64,000 bases of DNA from Cladorhizidae sp. MBARI D1340-BT2 (GCA_028752905.1 JAQNBH010000014.1:21857990-21921989); one strand, 5' to 3'. Positions 11,051-23,673 are shown, counted from the first letter of the stretch. Translations and numbers: made by a program. Notes: generated by a model from the letters alone, not told the origin.

Positions 11051-12060
11051 TGTTACTACATATAGGGTAGTAATAATATTCTTTTAGAGAGACCTACGTA
11101 CTGTATCATGCTATACATGTGTCTGCATAATGGCATTGCAGTAGGGATAGGTCTATCTACATTATCTACATGTACAGTATGTACATGTCCACTTGATTAG
11201 AAGTCACACTCGAAAATGTAGACTTCCAATAGTGGCACACCTACATACAGTGTAGTAATTATCAAGTATATACCAGCGCACATTTGGTTATAATCTGTTG
11301 CACTCAACTATAAAAGCTACCAGGTTAATAAAAGAAATCCTTCTTGCTTGTGCAATATTTGTGAAGGTGTATGTAGAAGGATCTGAAGACGGAGAGACTC
11401 TCTGCCTCAAGGATGATAGAGTAACAGCTTCAGCTGTTGCAGCCATTGCTGAAACTACATACTCGCCAGCTGTTGGAAGAGAATGACAGTGAGGGAGAAG
11501 ATGCATTCACTTCCCTGGAGCAAGGGGATGAAGAAGAGAATAAACTTCTTGTTTGATGATAATAGCAACCAGGAACTCAGTAACTGACTGCAAATAGCTC
11601 TATACTATAGTTTTTATAAACAAACTACTAACGTAGGTTACATACGCAGCCACACAAGTGCTGTAAAATGAACACCACCCTCCACCACAGCCTTTCACTT
11701 CTGATCCAAGGGTACCCTAGAATTCAGAGGCTAAAGGCAGTCTTTTCAACTTTTCTTTTGCACTGTGCATGTGTTATACCACAGCACTTGTGTGGCTACG
11801 TGTTACAAACCATGGCAGCTAAAATAAATATAAGTCGCTACTACTATTCGAGTGAATATAGTCGTATGCTTGTAATGTTAAAGGTCTATAGCATATGTGC
11901 ACTGTATATTGTCTAATAGGAGATTTAGTGGCCACCTACAGTACATGTAACTTTATTTACCTGTGATTATTAGAAGGGCAGTTACTATTGTGGCCCTGTT
12001 TGTGCAGGAAGATAAAAAGAACTTATAGTGAATATATTCTGAACAGTGATTGTGTACAGA
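11051..12060. other. Unassigned stretch with one weak exon candidate
   Basis: Mostly featureless. On the plus strand 11429-11551 reads as an open segment ending in an acidic tail (QLLEENDSEGEDAFTSLEQG, then DEEEN and a stop). It could be a terminal exon, but the splice acceptor is weak and no family is recognised. Confidence 0.2.
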
Positions 12061-12064
12061 ACAC

Positions 12065-12230
12065 TAGATGTCCTGTTTCCAGGCTGAGCCTAGGTGTCCT
12101 CTTTCCAGGCAGAGCCTAGGTGTCCTGTTTCCAGGCTGAGCCTTGGTGTCCTGTTTCCAGGCTGAGCCTAGTGGTCCTGTTTCCAGGCTGAGCCTAGGTG
12201 TCCTGTTTCCAGGCTGAGACTAAGGATATG
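12065..12230. repeat. 26-bp minisatellite, six copies
   Basis: GTGTCCTGTTTCCAGGCTGA plus GCCTAG repeats six times with few changes. Confidence 0.9.
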
Positions 12231-12830
12231 GGACTTGGGGCAACAGTTTAAATCAGACGATAAAGAATAATAACTGAGTTAACAAACGCAATCAGAAACT
12301 GCAAAGTCTGCTACTTCTATCAATCTTTTATGGAACAATCTTTTATGGAGTTATGGATGGAGATATAAAAAAGTTTGAAGTTCATATGAGTATTGTATGG
12401 TCAAAGATCCTCGCAGAATGTAGGATCTCCACTATTTTGTGCCCCTGACACAAAACTGCACATACCACCCCCTTAATATTGTTAGCATGGATATCTTTTG
12501 TCATACAATTTTCATTCATTGGAGTTATAAGACAATTATGGCGTCTCAGAAAAAAGGCCACTAGTCCTTCCTTAAATTGCTCTGTGAATAAAATGGAATG
12601 GAACAAGCTCAACCAGAAATAGTTCTTTGTTTTCTATACAACAATACTACAGTACATGTATATAGGTCTTGTTTATATAGCAGATGTGTCTAGCAGCTGG
12701 GATACATGCATACAGTTGTCTTGTTAGTACTTGCTCTGTGTCCGAGAAGATCTGCAGCAGGAATTACTTAGTTCCTTGAATTTCTCAATACTAGCTACTA
12801 TTAGCAAATCACATGTGAGTCATGTAAACC
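12231..12830. other. No gene seen
   Basis: No convincing coding, repeat or transposon feature was recognised. Confidence 0.4.
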
Positions 12831-12919
12831 TAGCCCATTCTGAACTGTAGCAGCCTGATTGCTGCACAGTGAACAAGAATACTATTAGCAGTCTCAAAAG
12901 TTATTTGCCTGCACGTAAA

Positions 12920-13533
12920 GGCCGGTTCACAATATGACGGATGACATTCTGTTGCATTGAATCCACTTCCATTGCATGCGATGCGTAATCCATTCTGTTC
13001 TGCAGCATAGTTCACAATATTTGATTTGAATCCATTGAGTCTGTTGTGTTTCAACTTTGACCAATACAAAGGATGGCAGTACTAGCAGTGAGGAAGAGTT
13101 GGACTTAAGTTTGCTATTGGCTAGCAGGAGGAGGTGCAGAAAGAGGAATCACTAGCTGAAATATTTTTATAGCTGGTAATAGCTAGCTAGTTACCCTGAT
13201 AGCAACTTCCTTCCAAGCATTTTATTTGGGCTTAACATCTTAATAGCCTCTAGCTGAGACCTGCCAGAGGTTGGGAAAGCTCCTCACCACTTCAATAATT
13301 CTAGAGCATATGGAAGTAGTGTAAAGTTCAACAGAAGGTATGTTCTAGGATTCCGATTGGTCTGATGCAATGGATTGGACGCCATCTAATCCAGCTCATT
13401 CATTTCATATCTAGTACTCCTATCCATTAGATCCCTAGTCTGTTGCGTTAACTGGTTCACAATATCAGAGCAATGGATCAGAAGCACGGAAAGGCATGCA
13501 ATGGATTGACTTGTGCCATATTGTGAACCTGGC
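12920..13533. mobile_element. Small inverted-repeat element (MITE-like)
   Basis: The left end GGCCGGTTCACAATATGACG is matched inverted on the right by GCCATATTGTGAACCTGGC. The interior contains several degenerate copies of (T)GCAATGGATT and GTTCACAATAT. A flanking block, TTCTGAACTGTAGCAGCCT, appears just outside on both sides (about 12838 and 13551), so the element lies between direct repeats about 0.7 kb apart. There is no transposase frame. Confidence 0.65.
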
Positions 13534-13803
13534 TTAAACCTTCCCTTTTCTGAACTGTAGCAGCCTAATTCTTGCATAGGAGACAATTAATGTTGACTCT
13601 AAAATGACAGCATTTGACATGGAGAGGAGTGTGCAGAGTGGTGTGCTCTCAGAAGAAATGACAGGGCTGGCTAGAATTCCATGTCTCCCATACCCAATTT
13701 TCCTCCAGCTTGGTTTTAGTTATAATTTGCATACTGTAGTTGTGTTAGATTGGCATTATAAGTTTTGGTTTACCTCTCTCATCTTGCTATTATGATGGTT
13801 TCA

Positions 13804-13888
13804 ATTGAAGGCTGTGTGTGTGTGTGTGCATGTGTGTTGTTGGTGTGTGTGTGCATATGTGTATGTGTGTGTGCATATGTGTGTGTGT
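13804..13888. repeat. TG-rich microsatellite
   Basis: Runs of (TG)n broken by CATATG and GTTGG. A 16-base run of C follows at about 14158, and both sit outside any gene. Confidence 0.85.
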
Positions 13889-14285
13889 TATAAATATACA
13901 GGAAGATATTTAAAAAGTTTTTGCAATATATGCCCTCTCTGCAAGAAGTTACACAAAAAGCATCACTTCTATTGGCTAAAACTTGGGTGGGTAACCACCG
14001 GGAATTGGATGGTATGGTGGTGAAGTGAACTGGGATTAAAACCTAATGGTGGCTGTGTGAGTCCACTATTTCCATCTCGTATCATGTAGAAACACTTATA
14101 CCATACATGGTTTCATACAGGAAGTGGGGGGAGGGGGTTAACCCCCTCTGACCCAAGTTCCCCCCCCCCCCCCCTCTTCTCCCTAAGATCAAATTGATAA
14201 TTAAATGCCATGGAGAGGAAAACAAAGTATTGCTTGTGCATGCATGTGTATTATAACAGTATACACTCAGTGCAGCTATTTAAAG

Positions 14286-15330
14286 ATCAATTCTTCCATT
14301 AGTTTCTTTAAAAACGTCAAGAATTTCTTCAAGTTTCACATTCATCAGTTCTGGTCCCTCTATGGCAATCTTCATTAACCTAGACAGGTTACAATCAGAT
14401 AAGTGATTTGTAAGCCTGGTCTTAATCATTTTCATGTCACTGAAAGATCACTCCACTGTTGAAGTCCCTAAAATGATATGAAGGTGGGCAAAGGTTTGTG
14501 GAAATATGCCTTCATATGCTTCTGTAGCTTCCATTGACTGAATTACATCATGCATGTTAAGAGGTTTTGCTAGCTTCTTCGAAAGCATTACCACCTCCTT
14601 TTCTTTGCGAATTGCCCTCCTGACAAATTTCCATTCAGACACAGGATCTAGTAGTGGAGGTGATGTGTAAGTTACATCATTGTACTTCACTGAGGCTTCA
14701 TTACCATAGAATCCAGCCAAATTCTGAATCGATTCATGGCCATGGGAAGATAAAGACTCTTCAGTGAGTAGCAAGGCAGGATTGGAGATGGATGTGGCAA
14801 TTAGTAGTTGAACTGCTTTATCACAAAATCACCCCTTGATGTTTTCAATCAAAACATCAATGTATGGGATGCCAATGTGATCATCCTTAGTATTGTAGAT
14901 GGACATGAATCTTGAATGGGCTGATCGAGAAATATATCTTCCAATATCTATGCCATACTCAGTCTCTAACTTTGTACAAGTTAATTAAGTGGAAGAACAC
15001 CATTAGCATTTTCATTCTTCAGTGACTTGAATTCATCATATATACACATCAATAAAAACTGTAACTGACTGAAATCAGCCACTTTCTATTGCATAGAAGC
15101 ATTCATTCTTGCCAAGATGTCAAGAACCTCTGAAAGAAAGCCGATACTGGCTATTGCAGTGTAGGTAGCAAGAAGTGTACTCAAGCTGAATGCTTCTGCA
15201 TTACCTATGATCTCGTAAAGTTGTTGCAGGGTGGTTACAAGAGCAGGAAGGTCCTTTCGAATTGCTCTAATACTCTTCTCATTCGAAAGACAATGCATAT
15301 CACTAGGCTTCACGATCGGGGAGACAGTTG
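14286..15330 (-). pseudogene. hAT-family transposase relic, second copy
   Basis: Minus-strand fragments give the hAT order. The segment 15086-15313 carries the PALVTTLQQLYEIIGNAEAF and FLSEVLDILARMN helices. The segment 14448-14774 carries SPPLLDPVSEWKFVRRAIRK. Between about 14300 and 14460 the dimerisation motif follows (TSTVE, a stop, SFSDMKMIKTRL, then LSRLMKIAIEGPEL). Stops and frame changes separate the pieces. The C-terminal part is similar in type to the copy at the right edge of the window (STATVERSYSDMKQIKDRL), so the two are probably related subfamilies. It is inactive. Confidence 0.75.
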
Positions 15331-15349
15331 CATTTTTACTTTTTTTTTT

Positions 15350-16005
15350 TTACTTATGGTTACAACTTTAGAGCTCCGTAGATTCTGGAAACTTCATGGT
15401 ATGGACTTGGTATATAGCTTAAAAGATAGATCTCTCTGTGTGCTCTCTTTTGATACTAAATATGTTTCATAGATATAACTATAGGCAAGTTACTAAAACT
15501 AAAGTGGAGGGACCACAAAAACCTGAATCCCTGCAACCTCCACATAAATAACTCCAGATTGTTAAGTGCTAAAGATTTGAAATTGGGACCAGTGGCTAGA
15601 GGAAGCCCTAGGCTATTCAATGAGTTGTTTCATTAGGGGTTAAAATTTCAAGCGCATGGGTGGAAAATGAATTTCGTTAAAAATAATTTTCTAACCACGC
15701 GCTTGACCACTACTATAAATTATTACGTCTAATGAAACCACTTTATTGAATAGCCTAGGGCTTCCTCTAGCCACTGGTACAAATTTCGAATCTTTAGCAC
15801 TTAGCAATCTGGAGTTATTTATGTGGAGGTTGCAGGGATTCAGGTTTTTGAGGTCCCTCCACTATATGTCTAGTAACTTGCCTATAGTTATATCTATGAA
15901 ACATCAAAAGATAGCACACAGAGGGACCTATCTTTTATACTATATATCAAGTCCATACCATGAAGTTTGCAGAATCTACGGAAATCTAAAGTTGTATCCA
16001 CAATT
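15350..16005. mobile_element. Foldback element, copy 2 (near-perfect palindrome)
   Basis: The whole 650-base block is a hairpin. The left arm 15352-15620 is matched inverted by 15755-16001, and the centre continues the symmetry (GCCCTAGGCTATTCAATGAG against its complement at about 15740-15765). The outer arms align with the element at 7194-7800, which has a different centre. The arms are well matched, suggesting recent insertion or arm-to-arm conversion. Confidence 0.8.
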
Positions 16006-16009
16006 AAAA

Positions 16010-16600
16010 AAATTGAAAAATTCCATCATCTCCCCGTTCCTTTTAAACATTCTGATATTCTTTCTACTCTTTAAATGACAGAAAAATTGCTTTGGAGAAA
16101 ATTGCTTGCTTTTTAACTGAAAGAAACTATTTTTCTCCATTTGAGACATTTTTGAGTGTTTTAAGGGAATTGTATATATCAATTAGCTCATTCTTGTAAA
16201 CATGGGCACATTAAGTTCCTATTTGACATTATGCAACTCTCTCTGTTCTTCAAATGACAGGAAAATGCTTTGGCAGCAAATGTCTTCCCTCTTTAACCGA
16301 AAGAAGCTCTTTTTTGCTCAATTTACGATATTTTTTTTGTTTTGAGGATAGCCATCTAAAATAGCTCATTGTTTTCAAGATCGTCACATTCACTTCCTTT
16401 TTATTGTTATAAAACACTGACAGAAAATTGCTTTTGGAGAAAATTTCAACCAAAAGAATAATTTTTTGTTCAATTTGGGGTGTTTTAATGAATACCTCAT
16501 TCTTGACAAATGGGACATTAGGTAATTTTTATCCTTACGAAATTCTTTCTAAATTTCCAATGACAGAAAAAAGCTTTTAAAAAAAAATTCTCGAGCTGCA
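16010..16600. repeat. Diverged tandem units of about 180 bp
   Basis: Three diverged units each contain the order ACTCTTTAAATGACAGAAAA, TTGCTTTGGAGAAAAT, AACCGAAAGAA, TTTTTGTTCAATTTG. They are AT-rich and non-coding. Confidence 0.6.
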
Positions 16601-16930
16601 CGTATTGCCCTAGCCCTAACACGAGCTACACGTATTGCCCTGGCACTAATACGACCTACACGTATTGCCCTGGCCCTCGAGCTACAGGTATTGCCTTGGA
16701 CCTAACACGAGCTACACGTATTGCCCTGGCCCTCGAGCTACACGTATTGCCCTGGCCCTAACATGAGCTACACGTTTTGCCCTGGCCCTAATACAAGCTA
16801 CACATATTGCCCTGGCCCTTGAGCTACAGGTATTGCCCTGGACCTAACACGAGCTACACGTATTGCCTTGAACCTAACACGAGCTACATGTATGGCCCTG
16901 GCACTCGAGCTACATACATGCATAATGCTG
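16590..16930. repeat. 30-bp minisatellite
   Basis: Units of CGAGCTACACGTATTGCCCT plus GGCCCTAACA repeat about eleven times with small indels. Confidence 0.9.
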
Positions 16931-17214
16931 GCCCAAAGCTAGCTAACGGTCAAATACATTACAATGTCTATCACATCGTCATGCTAATGTATTGCCAGTA
17001 TCGCGCCAGTGAAAGTAATCCATAGGCACCCAAAAAATATCAATGTGTGTACATATCCATCCAGTGGCTGCCTGAGGAGTCAGTAGTGACCACAGAGAGA
17101 GAACACAATGGTACAGTACATAATTATATACCCTGCCCCCCTCCCCCAAAACACCACTGCAACAGAATCCATCATCTTCTATGGCCTAAGGCAACCCACA
17201 AGCCACACCCACCT

Positions 17215-18368
17215 GATTGCGTCCACCAATGCCCTGTCAGACGCTGGATGGAATATGCCCACTGGACTCCCTCGTAGGGAGAGGCTAAAGTTCTGTCATC
17301 ATCACCACCTCTCCTCCTCCCCCTCCTCCCTCCCTTAATCTTCTCCGATACTCCCTCACACGTGCGTCCAGATCCTCCAGCCTGGCCAACAACAAGACAA
17401 AAATGGGGGAAATGGGAGGAGACATTGATGCATATATCAAAATGTACTGCATGTTTAGGCAAGACATTGGCATGCTTTTTCTTATTATTTTCACTTGTTC
17501 CTGAATAGGTGGAATACTGTCACAACCCTCCCTAGGATATCTTCCACGAAAGGTTTGGCAGTAGTGGACAACCTTCTATGATCTAAACAGCACACACATA
17601 CCTGTACACACACACATACACCACACACACACACACCACACACCACAGTCTATTATCATTTCTCCACCCTCCTCTCTGCCCATCTCCTCTCCTCTCCTCG
17701 CAACATGACTCCACATCAGAAATTTCACTCGCTCAGAGGTTAGAAGTGAGGGGGGTGGACAAACAAGGGGAAGGGGGATTAAGGGAGGATAGAGAGAGAG
17801 GGGATGGAGCAAGAAACGAGAGGTGGATGTTGGAAAGCGAGTGTCCACCAGTCATGTCTCTCACAAGATGTCCCAACACTCCGCCACTTTAGTCATGGTT
17901 CTCTTGAGGTCCTCCAGACAATCCTGGACATTGATCACGTTATCTTCCTCTGGGTCTCCCCGCACATCATCGTGGCCGAACTTGGATTTCAGTAACACTC
18001 AAGACACCATCATCTCCTTCAAGTGCTTGACTTTGATACACATGGCATCTCTCTCACACTGCAATGGAGGCAGGGGAGAGGGAGAAGAAATGGGGAGGAA
18101 GGGGAGAGAGCAAGGGGAGGGAGGGAAGAGAGAAAAGAGGAGGGGATTGGGAGGTAGAAAGATGGGAGGCAGGAGGGAGAATGGTTGTGTGTCAGTATCT
18201 ATACGCCATGGGGTCGTACACTACGCAGAGTACCAGTATGTACTGTAGAACTGGTATCAGATATCTATTGCAGCTCACCTTAGAGTTTGAGATGTGGTCA
18301 TGGATTAATCCTGCCACCGGCTCCAACCTGTACTTGTCCACCTTCTGCCGAATGTAGTAGAAGACTCC
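17215..18368 (-). pseudogene. Probable coiled-coil exons 3' of the PIKfyve Cys-rich region
   Basis: Three or four exon-like blocks on the minus strand. Exon 18279-18368 (GVFYYIRQKVDKYRLEPVAG) ends at a GTGAGC donor. Exon 17865-18058 starts after TTGCAG, carries KVKHLKEMMV, a TGA at 17999-18001, then GHDDVRGDPEEDNVINVQDC, and ends at GTGAGA. A block near 17390 reads LARLEDLDARVREYRRRL. A block at 17215-17285 reads SPVGIFHPASDRALVDAIR before GTGGGT. Charged helical composition and collinearity with the cysteine-rich exons suggest the region between those and the kinase domain of PIKfyve, but similarity is too low to prove it; a different gene is possible. Confidence 0.4.
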
Positions 18369-19181
18369 CTCAACACTACATATACAGTACATATATGAAC
18401 AACAACAAGAAACAGTTTAAAGTTAAATTTCATGCTATGTTTTTTCCTCTTTTTTCCCTTTTGGGAGGCGGGGGAAGTCTATCGGTTTAATACCTTAAAG
18501 AATGATTCAAGGCATGTTGGAAACATTTCCGAGGCAAAAGAACGAGCGTAACACCAGTTTAGGCAGTTAAGAAGCTGCCAAAATGATTTTTTGCTGATAC
18601 AGTAGGCGCCATAAAAAACTTGGCGTTGGGTTTAAACCCAATGTACGTGCAACGCATGACCGTTGGCCAAAGAAACGTTAACGAAACGTACAGTACAGAG
18701 CATTTGGACGCTTGCTGCATTGAACGCTCGCTGCGTTTGAACGCTCGCTGCATTTTTATGCAAACACACGCTACTTTTTTTTACCGAGAGACGCGTGCAT
18801 TGACCCCCACGTGAACTGAAGAAAAAAAGAGGGGCAAGCTCGAACTACAGTTACTTGTTCTTTCGAGAGCGTCCGCTAGAGTTATTGTCCGAGTTATTTA
18901 ATAAGTTATTTCAGTACGAGTTTAAGGGCCTGTAAGCTTTAAGAGTCTATAAGCAAGTAAGTTTCCTCCTCTTACTGTTATACTTGTTATAATATAACTT
19001 TGGTGTAACTGGAATCCGCTTGATCCATACAAGCTATTCGAGCCAGTACTTGAGTTTCAGTTTTAGTTGTTGTTTTTTGGTAGCTAGAACAAATGGAATA
19101 CTGGATGGTACTTCTCTAGCTATTGTTGTACTAGTGAAGCCATCAAGAATTGATTCATGTTGTGTTATTGGTTTATTTTAG

Positions 19182-19290
19182 CCCGTGGAGGTGGACTCGG
19201 TCTCTGTCCCACAAGGCAAAGCTCTGGGGCACCAAGCTTGGGGATGCCTGTAGAGTGAAGGTAGGGACTTACACATCCCAGAATATGTCT
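19182..19290 (+). pseudogene. Relic of BEN-companion exon 2 in element C
   Basis: After a TTTATTTTAG acceptor the plus strand reads in mixed frames DSVSVPQGKAL and LGDACRVKVGTYTS. This lines up with exon 2 of the BEN gene at 45807-45947 (NSVSAVPSSKVL and VGEDCEVKAGRLTF) in spacing and nucleotide sequence. The alignment needs frame changes, so it is a broken copy. It shows that element C once carried the same companion gene. Confidence 0.55.
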
Positions 19291-20111
19291 GGAGGCAATT
19301 CAACTGGCATCAAACAGGATGGGACTACAAACCAAGAAATGATTTACTGTTCATGTAATATTTGTGTTTGTTCACAAGTCTTTAATAGACTGAGTTTTTT
19401 TTTGTCGACTTCTGTAACAAACATTATGTAAATTAAAAATGTATATATATTTTAATTTACAACTCCCATTTCTATAATTTGTATAGAGAATTTGCTAACA
19501 TTAAAATACAATGACCAAAAAAATACAGGATATTGTTCTTTTCAGGTTGACCAATCTTCTTATGATGAGCTTCAGTGGGTTTCAAACTGGGACTGCATTC
19601 GTCTGTCCATATTACCTTCTCAAACCCTTGATACTATGAATTGTCTTGGCTACACCAGCCTAAATTATGCAATTTGGGGATTATAATTTTATTCACATCA
19701 AGGCAACAAATCTGTAAATGTTTATTTCAGTGCAAGGGGAATGGCAATAACATCCACTACACCAACAGGGTGGCCATTCAAGCTTCAGCATAAACTACAA
19801 ACAAAAGCTAGATCAGGAGCCCCCACCCATAGCAAGCAAGTAGGAGCCCCATGGAGCTTTAAGCCAGTCTCCTTTATCAGCTAAATTAAGTCAGCATACA
19901 GCCTTTAAGAATCCCAAGCAAACAAGACTAACACGAACCTCGTTAATTCTCTTGCCAACTGGCAGTAGGAGCTACCCTCCGAGTGAGGTTCTACACCGAA
20001 GAATGGTCATTGGGTAGCCATTGTTCTTGAGGTGCTCGTGCAGCTGGAAGGCAGTAATTAATTCGCATCTTCTGTTCCACTACCTCTCGGATGGCTGCCG
20101 TTATCTTTGTA

Positions 20112-22026
20112 CAGTACACGCCCAAAAAACATGCCGGTTGCGTTGCGTTCAACGTTAAAAATCGCCAACCGTAAACGCAAATAAACGCACACCGTAAACG
20201 CTAGCAGTCCCAACAGAAACCAACGGTAGCAAAAGGGATAAACCGTCCGCGTAACGGTGCTGAAGCGCAAGCGCTTCGCAATTGTCTCGGTCCGCTATAA
20301 GCCTCAGTTGCGAGCGAGCGCTCTCTAGTTTATTCATTCCAGAGCCTTCACTCTTCCCACTTGAAGTATTACAGTCTAGCCTAAGCCTCCTGTTTCGTAC
20401 TTCAGTCGAGCGTCACCTATCAAGAAGCAGTGCAGTCGAAATCAGTCTCCTATCTGAAGCACCTTTTGACAGTCAAGCGTAGGTTTCCACACCTTTATTA
20501 CTATAAATACAGATTAGAACGAAAGTGCTTCAGGTAGAAGACAGATGCTGACCAACTGCTGTGCTCTCGCTGAGACCACCGATGCTCAGGGTACTTGCAC
20601 TACTTCAGGTGGGAAGAATGAAGGTTCTGGAACTAATCCTAGCCCTCCTATCCATCAGAAGCTTCTTTTTTTAAAAGTTATTATATATATATATATTTAT
20701 TTCCAATTGCTGCTCTATTTTGTTTTCTACCTGATAACTGTTCAATTATATGGTTATAAAATGTTGTTTCAATTCAATTGTTGTGTTCTTTGTTGTACAA
20801 AATAATTCAATCTTGATATTGCTGAGCCTGTTAAGGCCATCACGTTACAACACAGTGTTTGACTATTTGACTATGTAGTAACTAACACTAATAACAATCT
20901 ATATTAAAATTAAAATAACAATTATTAAAAAAAAAAGGTTGTCCCACTTTTGAGTGACCATCTTCAAATCAATGGTCTGAAAGGAGGGGGCCTGGCACTA
21001 AGGCAGGTGGAGAAATGGGGTGTCAACTTCATTGAACCTTGAAGACAAACTGGAGAAGGCTGAGGCACTGGGGGAGTTACCGGAGCCAACCTGTTCTCCA
21101 GAAGTGGCACACGGGTGGGTTAGCTCCCTCTGGTTCTTCTCCAACGAAGAACATTCTATTATACATATGCCAAAGATAAAAAAGAAATACACAATCATAT
21201 TGTCCAATACATTATTCATTTTGGATGCATAACCACTTTACCCATCTCCAAATAAGAACATGTCAACAAATTGGTGTAATGTGGGTTACACAGCTGGAAA
21301 TTTTGGTGGAGATCTTGGAAGAAAACTAGGGGCCATCACCAAAATCCTACCTACATTTTATTTGTTGCCAATCAGCATGTTCAAATAACAGGACCATCTA
21401 CATTTTTGCTCTCCCACATATAAACAAACTCAAAGCTGCATTAATAGCAGTTAGAGAATGCTGATATACAAACTATCCCCTAGTCAAGATAAAGTTTAAC
21501 TATCGACACTTTTATACATTGAGAGCATGGTATGTAGCTAAAGGCTTGCATGCAAAAGCTAGATAAGTTTTGCTAGCCCATTCTTATGGAACAACTTAAG
21601 AAAAAAAGGTTTGCAAATGCTATAGTCAGAAGCATGACTAACAAACCTGTGAAGGACCAGCTACTAGCTGAAAAGAGGCCTTTATATCACAATCATACAG
21701 AATCAACTCACTGTTTTTCACCGTGGGCTTCAGGATATCTTTTCAACAACTTATGTCGGTATAACAGGAACTGTAAAACAAAGACACTCAAAATCTCGAA
21801 GCAAAGACGAGTCTCAGCAGCTAAAAAAATTAACTTGCCACGAGGCACAAATCTTGTGCGCTTTGGTGACCTTTGCGCGGAAGCGCTGACCTTTAGTCAG
21901 CGTCGCTGCGCAAAACTCTCGTAAACGTTAACCGTTTATTTGCGTTTGTTAGTAACGGTTGGAAACGGTAAGCGTCTACGCACGTTAAAAATAAACGCAA
22001 CCGGCATGTTTTTTTGGCCTCTATTG
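20112..22026. mobile_element. TA-target transposon D, copy 1, nested in element C
   Basis: Left end CAGTACACGCCCAAAAAACA and right end (as complement) CAATAGAGGCCAAAAAAACA, both followed by TGCCGGTTGCGTT, flanked by TA (20110-20111 and 22027-22028). Length is 1915 bp. The interior is homologous, in opposite orientation, to 26179-28138. Around 20825-20900 it matches an intron of the BEN gene of the intact element (GCTGAGCCTGTTAAGGCC, compare 45605-45630), so it is an internal-deletion derivative. No functional protein is encoded. Confidence 0.85.
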
Positions 22027-22046
22027 TAGTTCTCCCGCTATCAAAC

Positions 22047-22112
22047 CGCCAGGCTAAGTCCTGACACAGTCGATCAAACCGCCAGGCTAAGTCCTGACAC
22101 AGTCGGTGCCTT
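22047..22112. repeat. Two tandem 33-bp units
   Basis: ATCAAACCGCCAGGCTAAGT plus CCTGACACAGTCG occurs twice in a row, inside the short right-hand flank of element C. Confidence 0.9.
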
Positions 22113-22477
22113 CAATCTGTTTCTTGTACACCATTCGCTAAAAATCACGATGACTGCCACGTGCAACTCCTGAAGTGCAACTCCCTACGATCTATTCCGG
22201 CTAAAAACAATAAACGTTCCGTGCGTCTAAACGTTTAGAGCGGCTAAACTTTCGTGCGTTCTTTTTAGCCGGTAGGAAAATGCATGCGTTTAGACGCTGA
22301 ACCAACGCTCGGTTTAAACGCAATGACAAGATTTTTATGGCGCCTACTGTACATATGTAGGCACACACCATGTCATGAGCTTTTCTGACTTGTTGTTTTA
22401 CGGCTAGGCCATTTTGTCTTCTCAATAGAGAGACTACTAAGAGCATGTCCTGACACACACTCTTACTATACACACAT

Positions 22478-22640
22478 GTGCACACAGCGTGGCATCAATC
22501 TATCTATGCAGACATGCACACAGCGTGGTCAATCTATATGCAGATATGCACACAGCAAGGCATCAATCTATCTATGCAGACAGCGTGGCATCAATCCATC
22601 TATGCAGGCATGCACACAGCATCTGCAGACATGCACAGAC
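22478..22640. repeat. Short minisatellite of 28-34 bp units
   Basis: CACAGCGTGGCATCAATCTA plus TCTATGCAGACATG is repeated about five times with internal deletions. Several frames are open because of the repeat only. Confidence 0.8.
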
Positions 22641-22769
22641 ATACATTCTTCCAACATGCTTGATGTCCGAGGCGTAGTCATGGTGGTACTTGTTGCTAGG
22701 AGTGGTAATGCACAGGACACAGGGAGGCAGCAGCAGCTCAAGAATGTCAATTGTAGAAGGTCTAAAACC

Positions 22770-23190
22770 AGGTTGGGTGAGGGAGAGAGATGGGAAGAAG
22801 GGAGGTTGGTAAGGCAGATGGGAAGAGAGGGTTAGTAAGGGAGAGGGGAAGTAAGGGTTGGCAAGGAAGGAAAGAAAAGTGGGTTGATGACCAGGAGGGG
22901 AAGAAGAAAAAGTGGGTGAGGTGGGAGAGAAAACGAGATGGTTAGTGAGAAGGAGGAAAAGACAGCCCTGGTTGGTGTGGGGAAGTGGAAGAGAAGGTCA
23001 GTGAAGTGGAGGAAAGAAGAGCGGGTTAGTAGGCAGGAGGAGAAGAGAAGGTTGGTGAGGAGGAGGGGAAGTGAGGAGGGGTAGAAGAGAGGGTTGGTGA
23101 GGGGAGAAAGAAGAGACGATTGGTAAGGAGCAAGGGGAGAGAGAGTTGGTGAGGGGAAGAAAGGGTCGGGGGAGAGAGGAACAAGAGGTT
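22770..23190. repeat. Polypurine tract
   Basis: About 420 bases of almost pure purine on the plus strand, built from degenerate GGTTGGTGAGGGGAGA words. It lies in a presumed PIKfyve intron close to an exon, as do similar tracts at 18064-18180 and (pyrimidine) 50690-51180. Such tracts can form triplex or H-DNA. Confidence 0.8.
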
Positions 23191-23272
23191 GGTGACAAGG
23201 ATTCTAACTGTGAAAACCTCTACAACACTACCAAGGGAATATCCCATTACACAAACACACACACAAACACAC

Positions 23273-23430
23273 CTAAATGTGGCTAGTTTATTTCTGAAGA
23301 GGAAGCACTGGGAATAATCTGGGTGGAGGAAGTGGGAGCAGGGACTCCCCCCACTGCACATGTAGAACTACCGCTCCAAGAACTTGGCAAAGGAAAAGAG
23401 GAGAGAGTTGGCAGTCATGGTCATGTATTG
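23273..23430 (-). pseudogene. PIKFYVE: PIKfyve exon, second half of Cys-rich (CCT-like) homology region
   Basis: Minus-strand exon ending at a GTGTGT donor (exon edge 23273). It reads LLFSFAKFLER, a TAG at 23368-23370, FYMCSGGSPCSHFLHPDYSQ and CFLFRNKLATF. This matches the family pattern SW..SFAKYLEL.FY....C.H...HDY.QYF, including the conserved cysteine and histidine. The TAG stands where a residue is expected and could derive from CAG. The 5' splice acceptor should lie near 23430 after a good pyrimidine tract, but CAA is present rather than CAG. Both defects point to decay. Confidence 0.7.
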
Positions 23431-23673
23431 GGAGAAAATATAGAGGGAGGAGAGAGAGAGATGACATGATTTACTCCTAGTTCTGGAACTGATTCCAGTA
23501 TATTCATGTGTATAGTCAGTGATCCTCACTAGGGACATCTCAGAATAGTCCAAAGTACCCTAGTATACAAGTATTCCAGTATCCATGCTGTATACAGTCA
23601 GTGATCCTCACTAAGGACATCCTAGGGTAGTCCCAAGTACCCCAATGTGTGGCAGCAGTGGTTGTCCACTCAC

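Larger units (their letters stand above)
18600..22349. mobile_element. TA-target transposon C (GGCGCC-ended), non-autonomous
   Basis: The ends are CAGTAGGCGCCATAAAAA at 18600 and its exact complement ending at 22349, each bordered by TA (18598-18599 and 22350-22351). Length is 3.75 kb, of which 1.9 kb is a nested second element (20112-22026). Near the right end and around 18700 there are repeated GAACGCTCGCTGCGTT-type words. No transposase frame was found. A remnant of the BEN-protein companion gene lies inside, tying it to the intact element at 41823-46450. Confidence 0.8.

Noticed and set aside
15746..16078. 110-codon plus-strand frame
   Set aside because: Lies across the right arm of the foldback element; a similar frame in copy 1 shows it comes from the repeat.
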